64,000 nt of DNA from Allacma fusca (Eukaryota > Arthropoda > Collembola > Symphypleona > Sminthuridae). This document shows positions 19,570 through 31,586 of this stretch, one piece after another. Made by a program: the position numbers and the translations under genes. Below the pieces are notes generated by a model. That model was not told where the DNA came from. It ran no database searches and worked only from the letters and a program-made list of their open reading frames with translations. The stretch lies in the NCBI GenBank assembly GCA_947179485.1, contig OX359249.1, forward strand, positions 54,881,402-54,945,401, in the 5' to 3' direction. Position 1 is the first letter of the stretch; the number at the start of each line of letters is the position of its first letter.

Positions 19570-20597
19570 TTGCTGAATTCATCAGAATCTCTTTATATTT
19601 TGGGAATACACTCGAGCGGTCTGCTAAAGCTCAATTCTCGAATTCGAGATGAATCGAAAATCTTTGAAAATAGCTATGAAAATGAAGTGTCGTTGCTCTG
19701 GTCACTTTTTATGGTGTTTGCTGAACTCGTTGAAATCCCTTTAGACTTTGGCAATACACGCGGACGGTCTGCTAAAGCTCAATTTTCGAATTTGAGATGA
19801 ATCGGAAAACTTAGAAAATAGCGATGAAAATGACGTCGTTGCATTAGTCACTTTTTCAGGTGTTTGCTGAATTCATCAGAATCTCTTTATATTTTGGGAA
19901 TACACTCAAGCGGTCTGCTAAAGCTCAATTCTCGAATTCGAGATGAATCGAAAATCTTTGAAAATAGCTATGAAAATGAAGTGTCGTTGCTCTGGGTACT
20001 TTTTATGGTGTTTGCTGAACTCGTCGAAATCTCTTTCAACTTTGGGAATACACGCGGGCTGTCTGCCAAAGCTCAATTCTCGAATTTGAGATGAATCCGA
20101 AAACTTAGAAAATAGCGATGAAAATGACGTCGTTGCATTAGTCACTTTTTCAGGTGTTTGCTGAAATCATCAGAATCTTTTTATATTTTATGAATACACG
20201 CGGGCGGTCTGCTAAAGCTCAATTCTCGAATTTGAGATGAATCGGAAAACTGAAAATAACTACGAAAATGAAGTGTCGTTGCTCTGGTCACTTTTTCAGG
20301 TGTTTGCTGCACTCATCAGATTCTCTTTATATTTTGGGAATACACGCGGGCGGTCTGCTAAAGCTCAATTTTCGAATTTGAGATGAATCGAAAATCTTTG
20401 AAAATAGCTATGAAAATGAAGTGTCGTTGCTCTGGGTACTTTTTATGGTGTTTGCTGAACTCGTCGAAATCTCTTTCAACTTTGGGAATACACGCGGGCT
20501 GTCTGCCAAAGCTCAATTCTCGAATTTGAGATGAATCCGAAAACTTAGAAAATAGCGATGAAAATGACGTCGTTGCATAAGTCACTTTTTCAGGTGT
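19570..20597 (+). repeat. 7-monomer unit A-B-C-D-E-F/C-D/F (1028 bp)
   Basis: After E (20158) comes a monomer (20304-20451) with an F head (GCACTCATCAG, TTTTCGAATTTGAG) and a C tail (AATCTTTGAAAATAGC, GGGTAC). Then comes one (20452-20597) with a D head (CTGTCTGCC) and an F-type GCATAAGTCAC tail. These two paired crossovers are the only place where the C tail lacks the EcoRI palindrome head. Confidence 0.9.
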
Positions 20598-23500
20598 TTG
20601 CTGAATTCATCAGAATCTCTTTATATTTTGGGAATACACTCGAGCGGTCTGCTAAAGCTCAATTCTCGAATTCGAGATGAATCGAAAATCTTTGAAAATA
20701 GCTATGAAAATGAAGTGTCGTTGCTCTGGTCACTTTTTATGGTGTTTGCTGAACTCGTTGAAATCCCTTTAGACTTTGGCAATACACGCGGACGGTCTGC
20801 TAAAGCTCAATTTTCGAATTTGAGATGAATCGGAAAACTTAGAAAATAGCGATGAAAATGACGTCGTTGCATTAGTCACTTTTTCAGGTGTTTGCTGAAT
20901 TCATCAGAATCTCTTTATATTTTGGGAATACACTCGAGCGGTCTGCTAAAGCTCAATTCTCGAATTCGAGATGAATCGAAAATCTTTGAAAATAGCTATG
21001 AAAATGAAGTGTCGTTGCTCTGGGTACTTTTTATGGTGTTTGCTGAACTCGTCGAAATCTCTTTCAACTTTGGGAATACACGCGGGCTGTCTGCCAAAGC
21101 TCAATTCTCGAATTTGAGATGAATCCGAAAACTTAGAAAATAGCGATGAAAATGACGTCGTTGCATTAGTCACTTTTTCAGGTGTTTGCTGAAATCATCA
21201 GAATCTTTTTATATTTTATGAATACACGCGGGCGGTCTGCTAAAGCTCAATTCTCGAATTTGAGATGAATCGGAAAACTGAAAATAACTACGAAAATGAA
21301 GTGTCGTTGCTCTGGTCACTTTTTCAGGTGTTTGCTGCACTCATCAGATTCTCTTTATATTTTGGGAATACACGCGGGCGGTCTGCTAAAGCTCAATTTT
21401 CGAATTTGAGATGAATCCGAAAACTTAAAAAATAGCGATGAAAATGACGTCGTTGCATAAGTCACTTTTTCAGGTGTTTGCTGAATTCATCAGAATCTCT
21501 TTATATTTTGGGAATACACTCGAGCGGTCTGCTAAAGCTCAATTCTCGAATTCGAGATGAATCGAAAATCTTTGAAAATAGCTATGAAAATGAAGTGTCG
21601 TTGCTCTGGTCACTTTTTATGGTGTTTGCTGAACTCGTTGAAATCCCTTTAGACTTTGGCAATACACGCGGACGGTCTGCTAAAGCTCAATTTTCGAATT
21701 TGAGATGAATCGGAAAACTTAGAAAATAGCGATGAAAATGACGTCGTTGCATTAGTCACTTTTTCAGGTGTTTGCTGAATTCATCAGAATCTCTTTATAT
21801 TTTGGGAATACACTCAAGCGGTCTGCTAAAGCTCAATTCTCGAATTCGAGATGAATCGAAAATCTTTGAAAATAGCTATGAAAATGAAGTGTCGTTGCTC
21901 TGGGTACTTTTTATGGTGTTTGCTGAACTCGTCGAAATCTCTTTCAACTTTGGGAATACACGCGGGCTGTCTGCCAAAGCTCAATTCTCGAATTTGAGAT
22001 GAATCCGAAAACTTAGAAAATAGCGATGAAAATGACGTCGTTGCATTAGTCACTTTTTCAGGTGTTTGCTGAAATCATCAGAATCTTTTTATATTTTATG
22101 AATACACGCGGGCGGTCTGCTAAAGCTCAATTCTCGAATTTGAGATGAATCGGAAAACTGAAAATAACTACGAAAATGAAGTGTCGTTGCTCTGGTCACT
22201 TTTTCAGGTGTTTGCTGCACTCATCAGATTCTCTTTATATTTTGGGAATACACGCGGGCGGTCTGCTAAAGCTCAATTTTCGAATTTGAGATGAATCCGA
22301 AAACTTAAAAAATAGCGATGAAAATGACGTCGTTGCATAAGTCACTTTTTCAGGTGTTTGCTGAATTCATCAGAATCTCTTTATATTTTGGGAATACACT
22401 CGAGCGGTCTGCTAAAGCTCAATTCTCGAATTCGAGATGAATCGAAAATCTTTGAAAATAGCTATGAAAATGAAGTGTCGTTGCTCTGGTCACTTTTTAT
22501 GGTGTTTGCTGAACTCGTTGAAATCCCTTTAGACTTTGGCAATACACGCGGACGGTCTGCTAAAGCTCAATTTTCGAATTTGAGATGAATCGGAAAACTT
22601 AGAAAATAGCGATGAAAATGACGTCGTTGCATTAGTCACTTTTTCAGGTGTTTGCTGAATTCATCAGAATCTCTTTATATTTTGGGAATACACTCGAGCG
22701 GTCTGCTAAAGCTCAATTCTCGAATTCGAGATGAATCGAAAATCTTTGAAAATAGCTATGAAAATGAAGTGTCGTTGCTCTGGGTACTTTTTATGGTGTT
22801 TGCTGAACTCGTCGAAATCTCTTTCAACTTTGGGAATACACGCGGGCTGTCTGCCAAAGCTCAATTCTCGAATTTGAGATGAATCCGAAAACTTAGAAAA
22901 TAGCGATGAAAATGACGTCGTTGCATTAGTCACTTTTTCAGGTGTTTGCTGAAATCATCAGAATCTTTTTATATTTTATGAATACACGCGGGCGGTCTGC
23001 TAAAGCTCAATTCTCGAATTTGAGATGAATCGGAAAACTGAAAATAACTACGAAAATGAAGTGTCGTTGCTCTGGTCACTTTTTCAGGTGTTTGCTGCAC
23101 TCATCAGATTCTCTTTATATTTTGGGAATACACGCGGGCGGTCTGCTAAAGCTCAATTTTCGAATTTGAGATGAATCCGAAAACTTAAAAAATAGCGATG
23201 AAAATGACGTCGTTGCATAAGTCACTTTTTCAGGTGTTTGCTGAATTCATCAGAATCTCTTTATATTTTGGGAATACACTCGAGCGGTCTGCTAAAGCTC
23301 AATTCTCGAATTCGAGATGAATCGAAAATCTTTGAAAATAGCTATGAAAATGAAGTGTCGTTGCTCTGGTCACTTTTTATGGTGTTTGCTGAACTCGTTG
23401 AAATCCCTTTAGACTTTGGCAATACACGCGGACGGTCTGCTAAAGCTCAATTTTCGAATTTGAGATGAATCGGAAAACTTAGAAAATAGCGATGAAAATG

Positions 23501-24997
23501 ACGTCGTTGCATTAGTCACTTTTTCAGGTGTTTGCTGAATTCATCAGAATCTCTTTATATTTTGGGAATACACTCAAGCGGTCTGCTAAAGCTCAATTCT
23601 CGAATTCGAGATGAATCGAAAATCTTTGAAAATAGCTATGAAAATGAAGTGTCGTTGCTCTGGGTACTTTTTATGGTGTTTGCTGAACTCGTCGAAATCT
23701 CTTTCAACTTTGGGAATACACGCGGGCTGTCTGCCAAAGCTCAATTCTCGAATTTGAGATGAATCCGAAAACTTAGAAAATAGCGATGAAAATGACGTCG
23801 TTGCATTAGTCACTTTTTCAGGTGTTTGCTGAAATCATCAGAATCTTTTTATATTTTATGAATACACGCGGGCGGTCTGCTAAAGCTCAATTCTCGAATT
23901 TGAGATGAATCGGAAAACTGAAAATAACTACGAAAATGAAGTGTCGTTGCTCTGGTCACTTTTTCAGGTGTTTGCTGCACTCATCAGATTCTCTTTATAT
24001 TTTGGGAATACACGCGGGCGGTCTGCTAAAGCTCAATTTTCGAATTTGAGATGAATCCGAAAACTTAAAAAATAGCGATGAAAATGACGTCGTTGCATAA
24101 GTCACTTTTTCAGGTGTTTGCTGAATTCATCAGAATCTCTTTATATTTTGGGAATACACTCGAGCGGTCTGCTAAAGCTCAATTCTCGAATTCGAGATGA
24201 ATCGAAAATCTTTGAAAATAGCTATGAAAATGAAGTGTCGTTGCTCTGGTCACTTTTTATGGTGTTTGCTGAACTCGTTGAAATCCCTTTAGACTTTGGC
24301 AATACACGCGGACGGTCTGCTAAAGCTCAATTTTCGAATTTGAGATGAATCGGAAAACTAAGAAAATAGCGATGAAAATGACGTCGTTGCATTAGTCACT
24401 TTTTCAGGTGTTTGCTGAATTCATCAGAATCTCTTTATATTTTGGGAATACACTCGAGCGGTCTGCTAAAGCTCAATTCTCGAATTCGAGATGAATCGAA
24501 AATCTTTGAAAATAGCTATGAAAATGAAGTGTCGTTGCTCTGGGTACTTTTTATGGTGTTTGCTGAACTCGTCGAAATCTCTTTCAACTTTGGGAATACA
24601 CGCGGGCTGTCTGCCAAAGCTCAATTCTCGAATTTGAGATGAATCCGAAAACTTAGAAAATAGCGATGAAAATGACGTCGTTGCATTAGTCACTTTTTCA
24701 GGTGTTTGCTGAAATCATCAGAATCTTTTTATATTTTATGAATACACGCGGGCGGTCTGCTAAAGCTCAATTCTCGAATTTGAGATGAATCGGAAAACTG
24801 AAAATAACTACGAAAATGAAGTGTCGTTGCTCTGGTCACTTTTTCAGGTGTTTGCTGCACTCATCAGATTCTCTTTATATTTTGGGAATACACGCGGGCG
24901 GTCTGCTAAAGCTCAATTTTCGAATTTGAGATGAATCCGAAAACTTAAAAAATAGCGATGAAAATGACGTCGTTGCATAAGTCACTTTTTCAGGTGT
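20598..24997 (+). repeat. Five standard HORs, alternating C marker
   Basis: Units at 20598 (CTCGAG), 21478 (CTCAAG), 22358 (CTCGAG), 23238 (CTCAAG) and 24118 (CTCGAG), all exactly 880 bp. The last has GGAAAACTAAG in B (near 24359), a marker repeated at 27439. Confidence 0.93.
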
Positions 24998-26317
24998 TTG
25001 CTGAATTCATCAGAATCTCTTTATATTTTGGGAATACACTCGAGCGGTCTGCTAAAGCTCAATTCTCGAATTCGAGATGAATCGAAAATCTTTGAAAATA
25101 GCTATGAAAATGAAGTGTCGTTGCTCTGGTCACTTTTTATGGTGTTTGCTGAACTCGTTGAAATCCCTTTAGACTTTGGCAATACACGCGGACGGTCTGC
25201 TAAAGCTCAATTTTCGAATTTGAGATGAATCGGAAAACTTAGAAAATAGCGATGAAAATGACGTCGTTGCATTAGTCACTTTTTCAGGTGTTTGCTGAAT
25301 TCATCAGAATCTCTTTATATTTTGGGAATACACTCAAGCGGTCTGCTAAAGCTCAATTCTCGAATTCGAGATGAATCGAAAATCTTTGAAAACAGCTATG
25401 AAAATGAAGTGTCGTTGCTCTGGGTACTTTTTATGGTGTTTGCTGAACTCGTCGAAATCTCTTTCAACTTTGGGAATACACGCGGGCTGTCTGCCAAAGC
25501 TCAATTCTCGAATTTGAGATGAATCCGAAAACTTAGAAAATAGCGATGAAAATGACGTCGTTGCATTAGTCACTTTTTCAGGTGTTTGCTGAAATCATCA
25601 GAATCTTTTTATATTTTATGAATACACGCGGGCGGTCTGCTAAAGCTCAATTCTCGAATTTGAGATGAATCGGAAAACTGAAAATAACTACGAAAATGAA
25701 GTGTCGTTGCTCTGGTCACTTTTTCAGGTGTTTGCTGAATTCATCAGAATCTCTTTATATTTTGGGAATACACTCGAGCGGTCTGCTAAAGCTCAATTCT
25801 CGAATTCGAGATGAATCGAAAATCTTTGAAAATAGCTATGAAAATGAAGTGTCGTTGCTCTGGGTACTTTTTATGGTGTTTGCTGAACTCGTCGAAATCT
25901 CTTTCAACTTTGGGAATACACGCGGGCTGTCTGCCAAAGCTCAATTCTCGAATTTGAGATGAATCCGAAAACTTAGAAAATAGCGATGAAAATGACGTCG
26001 TTGCATTAGTCACTTTTTCAGGTGTTTGCTGAAATCATCAGAATCTTTTTATATTTTATGAATACACGCGGGCGGTCTGCTAAAGCTCAATTCTCGAATT
26101 TGAGATGAATCGGAAAACTGAAAATAACTACGAAAATGAAGTGTCGTTGCTCTGGTCACTTTTTCAGGTGTTTGCTGCACTCATCAGATTCTCTTTATAT
26201 TTTGGGAATACACGCGGGCGGTCTGCTAAAGCTCAATTTTCGAATTTGAGATGAATCCGAAAACTTAAAAAATAGCGATGAAAATGACGTCGTTGCATAA
26301 GTCACTTTTTCAGGTGT
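24998..26317 (+). repeat. 9-monomer unit A-B-C-D-E-C-D-E-F (1320 bp)
   Basis: A 24998, B 25146, C 25292 (CTCAAG, AACAGC), D 25440, E 25586, then a second C-D-E triplet (25732, 25880, 26026) and F 26172. The E-to-C junction at 25731/25732 leaves the 440 bp triplet in tandem. The first C is CTCAAG and the second CTCGAG, so the triplet came from a neighbouring HOR and not from self-duplication. Confidence 0.9.
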
Positions 26318-28077
26318 TTGCTGAATTCATCAGAATCTCTTTATATTTTGGGAATACACTCGAGCGGTCTGCTAAAGCTCAATTCTCGAATTCGAGATGA
26401 ATCGAAAATCTTTGAAAATAGCTATGAAAATGAAGTGTCGTTGCTCTGGTCACTTTTTATGGTGTTTGCTGAACTCGTTGAAATCCCTTTAGACTTTGGC
26501 AATACACGCGGACGGTCTGCTAAAGCTCAATTTTCGAATTTGAGATGAATCGGAAAACTTAGAAAATAGCGATGAAAATGACGTCGTTGCATTAGTCACT
26601 TTTTCAGGTGTTTGCTGAATTCATCAGAATCTCTTTATATTTTGGGAATACACTCAAGCGGTCTGCTAAAGCTCAATTCTCGAATTCGAGATGAATCGAA
26701 AATCTTTGAAAACAGCTATGAAAATGAAGTGTCGTTGCTCTGGGTACTTTTTATGGTGTTTGCTGAACTCGTCGAAATCTCTTTCAACTTTGGGAATACA
26801 CGCGGGCTGTCTGCCAAAGCTCAATTCTCGAATTTGAGATGAATCCGAAAACTTAGAAAATAGCGATGAAAATGACGTCGTTGCATTAGTCACTTTTTCA
26901 GGTGTTTGCTGAAATCATCAGAATCTTTTTATATTTTATGAATACACGCGGGCGGTCTGCTAAAGCTCAATTCTCGAATTTGAGATGAATCGGAAAACTG
27001 AAAATAACTACGAAAATGAAGTGTCGTTGCTCTGGTCACTTTTTCAGGTGTTTGCTGCACTCATCAGATTCTCTTTATATTTTGGGAATACACGCGGGCG
27101 GTCTGCTAAAGCTCAATTTTCGAATTTGAGATGAATCCGAAAACTTAAAAAATAGCGATGAAAATGACGTCGTTGCATAAGTCACTTTTTCAGGTGTTTG
27201 CTGAATTCATCAGAATCTCTTTATATTTTGGGAATACACTCGAGCGGTCTGCTAAAGCTCAATTCTCGAATTCGAGATGAATCGAAAATCTTTGAAAATA
27301 GCTATGAAAATGAAGTGTCGTTGCTCTGGTCACTTTTTATGGTGTTTGCTGAACTCGTTGAAATCCCTTTAGACTTTGGCAATACACGCGGACGGTCTGC
27401 TAAAGCTCAATTTTCGAATTTGAGATGAATCGGAAAACTAAGAAAATAGCGATGAAAATGACGTCGTTGCATTAGTCACTTTTTCAGGTGTTTGCTGAAT
27501 TCATCAGAATCTCTTTATATTTTGGGAATACACTCGAGCGGTCTGCTAAAGCTCAATTCTCGAATTCGAGATGAATCGAAAATCTTTGAAAATAGCTATG
27601 AAAATGAAGTGTCGTTGCTCTGGGTACTTTTTATGGTGTTTGCTGAACTCGTCGAAATCTCTTTCAACTTTGGGAATACACGCGGGCTGTCTGCCAAAGC
27701 TCAATTCTCGAATTTGAGATGAATCCGAAAACTTAGAAAATAGCGATGAAAATGACGTCGTTGCATTAGTCACTTTTTCAGGTGTTTGCTGAAATCATCA
27801 GAATCTTTTTATATTTTATGAATACACGCGGGCGGTCTGCTAAAGCTCAATTCTCGAATTTGAGATGAATCGGAAAACTGAAAATAACTACGAAAATGAA
27901 GTGTCGTTGCTCTGGTCACTTTTTCAGGTGTTTGCTGCACTCATCAGATTCTCTTTATATTTTGGGAATACACGCGGGCGGTCTGCTAAAGCTCAATTTT
28001 CGAATTTGAGATGAATCCGAAAACTTAAAAAATAGCGATGAAAATGACGTCGTTGCATAAGTCACTTTTTCAGGTGT
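26318..28077 (+). repeat. Two standard HORs
   Basis: Unit 26318 (CTCAAG with AACAGC) and unit 27198 (CTCGAG, with GGAAAACTAAG in B at 27439). Both private markers link this stretch to the copies 3080 bp away. Confidence 0.92.
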
Positions 28078-29397
28078 TTGCTGAATTCATCAGAATCTCT
28101 TTATATTTTGGGAATACACTCGAGCGGTCTGCTAAAGCTCAATTCTCGAATTCGAGATGAATCGAAAATCTTTGAAAATAGCTATGAAAATGAAGTGTCG
28201 TTGCTCTGGTCACTTTTTATGGTGTTTGCTGAACTCGTTGAAATCCCTTTAGACTTTGGCAATACACGCGGACGGTCTGCTAAAGCTCAATTTTCGAATT
28301 TGAGATGAATCGGAAAACTTAGAAAATAGCGATGAAAATGACGTCGTTGCATTAGTCACTTTTTCAGGTGTTTGCTGAATTCATCAGAATCTCTTTATAT
28401 TTTGGGAATACACTCAAGCGGTCTGCTAAAGCTCAATTCTCGAATTCGAGATGAATCGAAAATCTTTGAAAACAGCTATGAAAATGAAGTGTCGTTGCTC
28501 TGGGTACTTTTTATGGTGTTTGCTGAACTCGTCGAAATCTCTTTCAACTTTGGGAATACACGCGGGCTGTCTGCCAAAGCTCAATTCTCGAATTTGAGAT
28601 GAATCCGAAAACTTAGAAAATAGCGATGAAAATGACGTCGTTGCATTAGTCACTTTTTCAGGTGTTTGCTGAAATCATCAGAATCTTTTTATATTTTATG
28701 AATACACGCGGGCGGTCTGCTAAAGCTCAATTCTCGAATTTGAGATGAATCGGAAAACTGAAAATAACTACGAAAATGAAGTGTCGTTGCTCTGGTCACT
28801 TTTTCAGGTGTTTGCTGAATTCATCAGAATCTCTTTATATTTTGGGAATACACTCGAGCGGTCTGCTAAAGCTCAATTCTCGAATTCGAGATGAATCGAA
28901 AATCTTTGAAAATAGCTATGAAAATGAAGTGTCGTTGCTCTGGGTACTTTTTATGGTGTTTGCTGAACTCGTCGAAATCTCTTTCAACTTTGGGAATACA
29001 CGCGGGCTGTCTGCCAAAGCTCAATTCTCGAATTTGAGATGAATCCGAAAACTTAGAAAATAGCGATGAAAATGACGTCGTTGCATTAGTCACTTTTTCA
29101 GGTGTTTGCTGAAATCATCAGAATCTTTTTATATTTTATGAATACACGCGGGCGGTCTGCTAAAGCTCAATTCTCGAATTTGAGATGAATCGGAAAACTG
29201 AAAATAACTACGAAAATGAAGTGTCGTTGCTCTGGTCACTTTTTCAGGTGTTTGCTGCACTCATCAGATTCTCTTTATATTTTGGGAATACACGCGGGCG
29301 GTCTGCTAAAGCTCAATTTTCGAATTTGAGATGAATCCGAAAACTTAAAAAATAGCGATGAAAATGACGTCGTTGCATAAGTCACTTTTTCAGGTGT
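28078..29397 (+). repeat. 9-monomer unit, second copy of the 1320-bp form
   Basis: C 28372 (CTCAAG, AACAGC), then an additional C-D-E triplet starting 28812 (CTCGAG). It matches 24998-26317 position for position at a shift of 3080 bp. Confidence 0.9.
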
Positions 29398-30277
29398 TTG
29401 CTGAATTCATCAGAATCTCTTTATATTTTGGGAATACACTCGAGCGGTCTGCTAAAGCTCAATTCTCGAATTCGAGATGAATCGAAAATCTTTGAAAATA
29501 GCTATGAAAATGAAGTGTCGTTGCTCTGGTCACTTTTTATGGTGTTTGCTGAACTCGTTGAAATCCCTTTAGACTTTGGCAATACACGCGGACGGTCTGC
29601 TAAAGCTCAATTTTCGAATTTGAGATGAATCGGAAAACTTAGAAAATAGCGATGAAAATGACGTCGTTGCATTAGTCACTTTTTCAGGTGTTTGCTGAAT
29701 TCATCAGAATCTCTTTATATTTTGGGAATACACTCAAGCGGTCTGCTAAAGCTCAATTCTCGAATTCGAGATGAATCGAAAATCTTTGAAAACAGCTATG
29801 AAAATGAAGTGTCGTTGCTCTGGGTACTTTTTATGGTGTTTGCTGAACTCGTCGAAATCTCTTTCAACTTTGGGAATACACGCGGGCTGTCTGCCAAAGC
29901 TCAATTCTCGAATTTGAGATGAATCCGAAAACTTAGAAAATAGCGATGAAAATGACGTCGTTGCATTAGTCACTTTTTCAGGTGTTTGCTGAAATCATCA
30001 GAATCTTTTTATATTTTATGAATACACGCGGGCGGTCTGCTAAAGCTCAATTCTCGAATTTGAGATGAATCGGAAAACTGAAAATAACTACGAAAATGAA
30101 GTGTCGTTGCTCTGGTCACTTTTTCAGGTGTTTGCTGCACTCATCAGATTCTCTTTATATTTTGGGAATACACGCGGGCGGTCTGCTAAAGCTCAATTTT
30201 CGAATTTGAGATGAATCCGAAAACTTAAAAAATAGCGATGAAAATGACGTCGTTGCATAAGTCACTTTTTCAGGTAT
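29398..30277 (+). repeat. Standard HOR (CTCAAG, AACAGC)
   Basis: Same markers as 26318-27197, shifted 3080 bp. Last unit of the 3080 bp duplication. The next monomer opens CAGGTATTTG, which has no partner 3080 bp upstream. Confidence 0.9.
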
Positions 30278-31586
30278 TTGCTGAATTCATCAGAATCTCT
30301 TTATATTTTGGGAATACACTCGAGCGGTCTGCTAAAGCTCAATTCTCGAATTCGAGATGAATCGTAAATCTTTGAAAATAGCTATGAAAATGAAGTGTCG
30401 TTGCTCTGGTCACTTTTTATGGTGTTTGCTGAACTCGTTGAAATCCCTTTAGACTTTGGCAATACACGCGGACGGTCTGCTAAAGCTCAATTTTCGAATT
30501 TGAGATGAATCGGAAAACTTAGAAAATAGCGATGAAAATGACGTCGTTGCATTAGTCACTTTTTCAGGTGTTTGCTGAATTCATCAGAATCTCTTTATAT
30601 TTTGGGAATACACTCAAGCGGTCTGCTAAAGCTCAATTCTCGAATTCGAGATGAATCGAAAATCTTTGAAAATAGCTATGAAAATGAAGTGTCGTTGCTC
30701 TGGGTACTTTTTATGGTGTTTGCTGAACTCGTCGAAATCTCTTTCAACTTTGGGAATACACGCGGGCTGTCTGCCAAAGCTCAATTCTCGAATTTGAGAT
30801 GAATCCGAAAACTTAGAAAATAGCGATGAAAATGACGTCGTTGCATTAGTCACTTTTTCAGGTGTTTGCTGAAATCATCAGAATCTTTTTATATTTTATG
30901 AATACACGCGGGCGGTCTGCTAAAGCTCAATTCTCGAATTTGAGATGAATCGGAAAACTGAAAATAGCGATGAAAATGACGTCGTTGCATAAGTCACTTT
31001 TTCAGGTTAGTAAACCCGTCAGAATCTCTTTCAACTTTGGGAATACACGCGGGCGGTCTGGTAAACCTCAATTCTCGAATTTGAGATGAATCGGAAAACT
31101 TTGAAAATAGCTACGAAAATGAAGTGTCGTTGCTCTGGTCACTTTTTATGGTGTTTGCTGAACTCGTCAGAATCTCTTGATACTTTGGGAATCCACTCAG
31201 GCAGTCTGCTTAAGCTCGTATCTCGAATTTACGATGAATCGAAAAGCTTTTAAATTGCGATAAAATGACGTAGCTCTGGTCACTTTCAAGGGTGTTTAGT
31301 GAACCCGCCAGAATCTCTTTCAACTTTGGCAATACACGCGGACGGTCTGATAAAGCTCAATTTTCGAATTTGAGATGAATCGCGAAAACTGAAAATAGCG
31401 ATGAAAATGACGTCGTTGCTCTGGTCACTTTTTATGGTGTTTGCTGAACTCGTTGAAATCCCTTTAGACTTTGGCAATAACCGCGGACGGGCTGCTAAAG
31501 CTCAATTTTGGAATTTGAGATGAATCCGAAAACTTAGAAAATAGCGATGAAAATGACGTCGTTGCATAAGTCACTTTTTCAGGTGT
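30278..31586 (+). repeat. 1309-bp variant HOR with divergent block 30866-31586
   Basis: A'' 30278 (CGTAAATC, preceded by CAGGTATTTG), B, C 30572 (CTCAAG), D, then E'-G-H-I-J. This is the later form of the 1309 bp unit: A'' and CTCAAG replace the CTATTTA set of the copies at 1987 and 8872, and E' has GCTAAAGCTC. Confidence 0.9.

Noticed and set aside
25696..25962. 88-codon frame beginning at ATG (also 28776 and 62433), the longest in the window
   Set aside because: It arises where E runs directly into C, which joins the frame of the E tail to the C-D frame. It occurs only at the three E-to-C recombination junctions and is not a gene.
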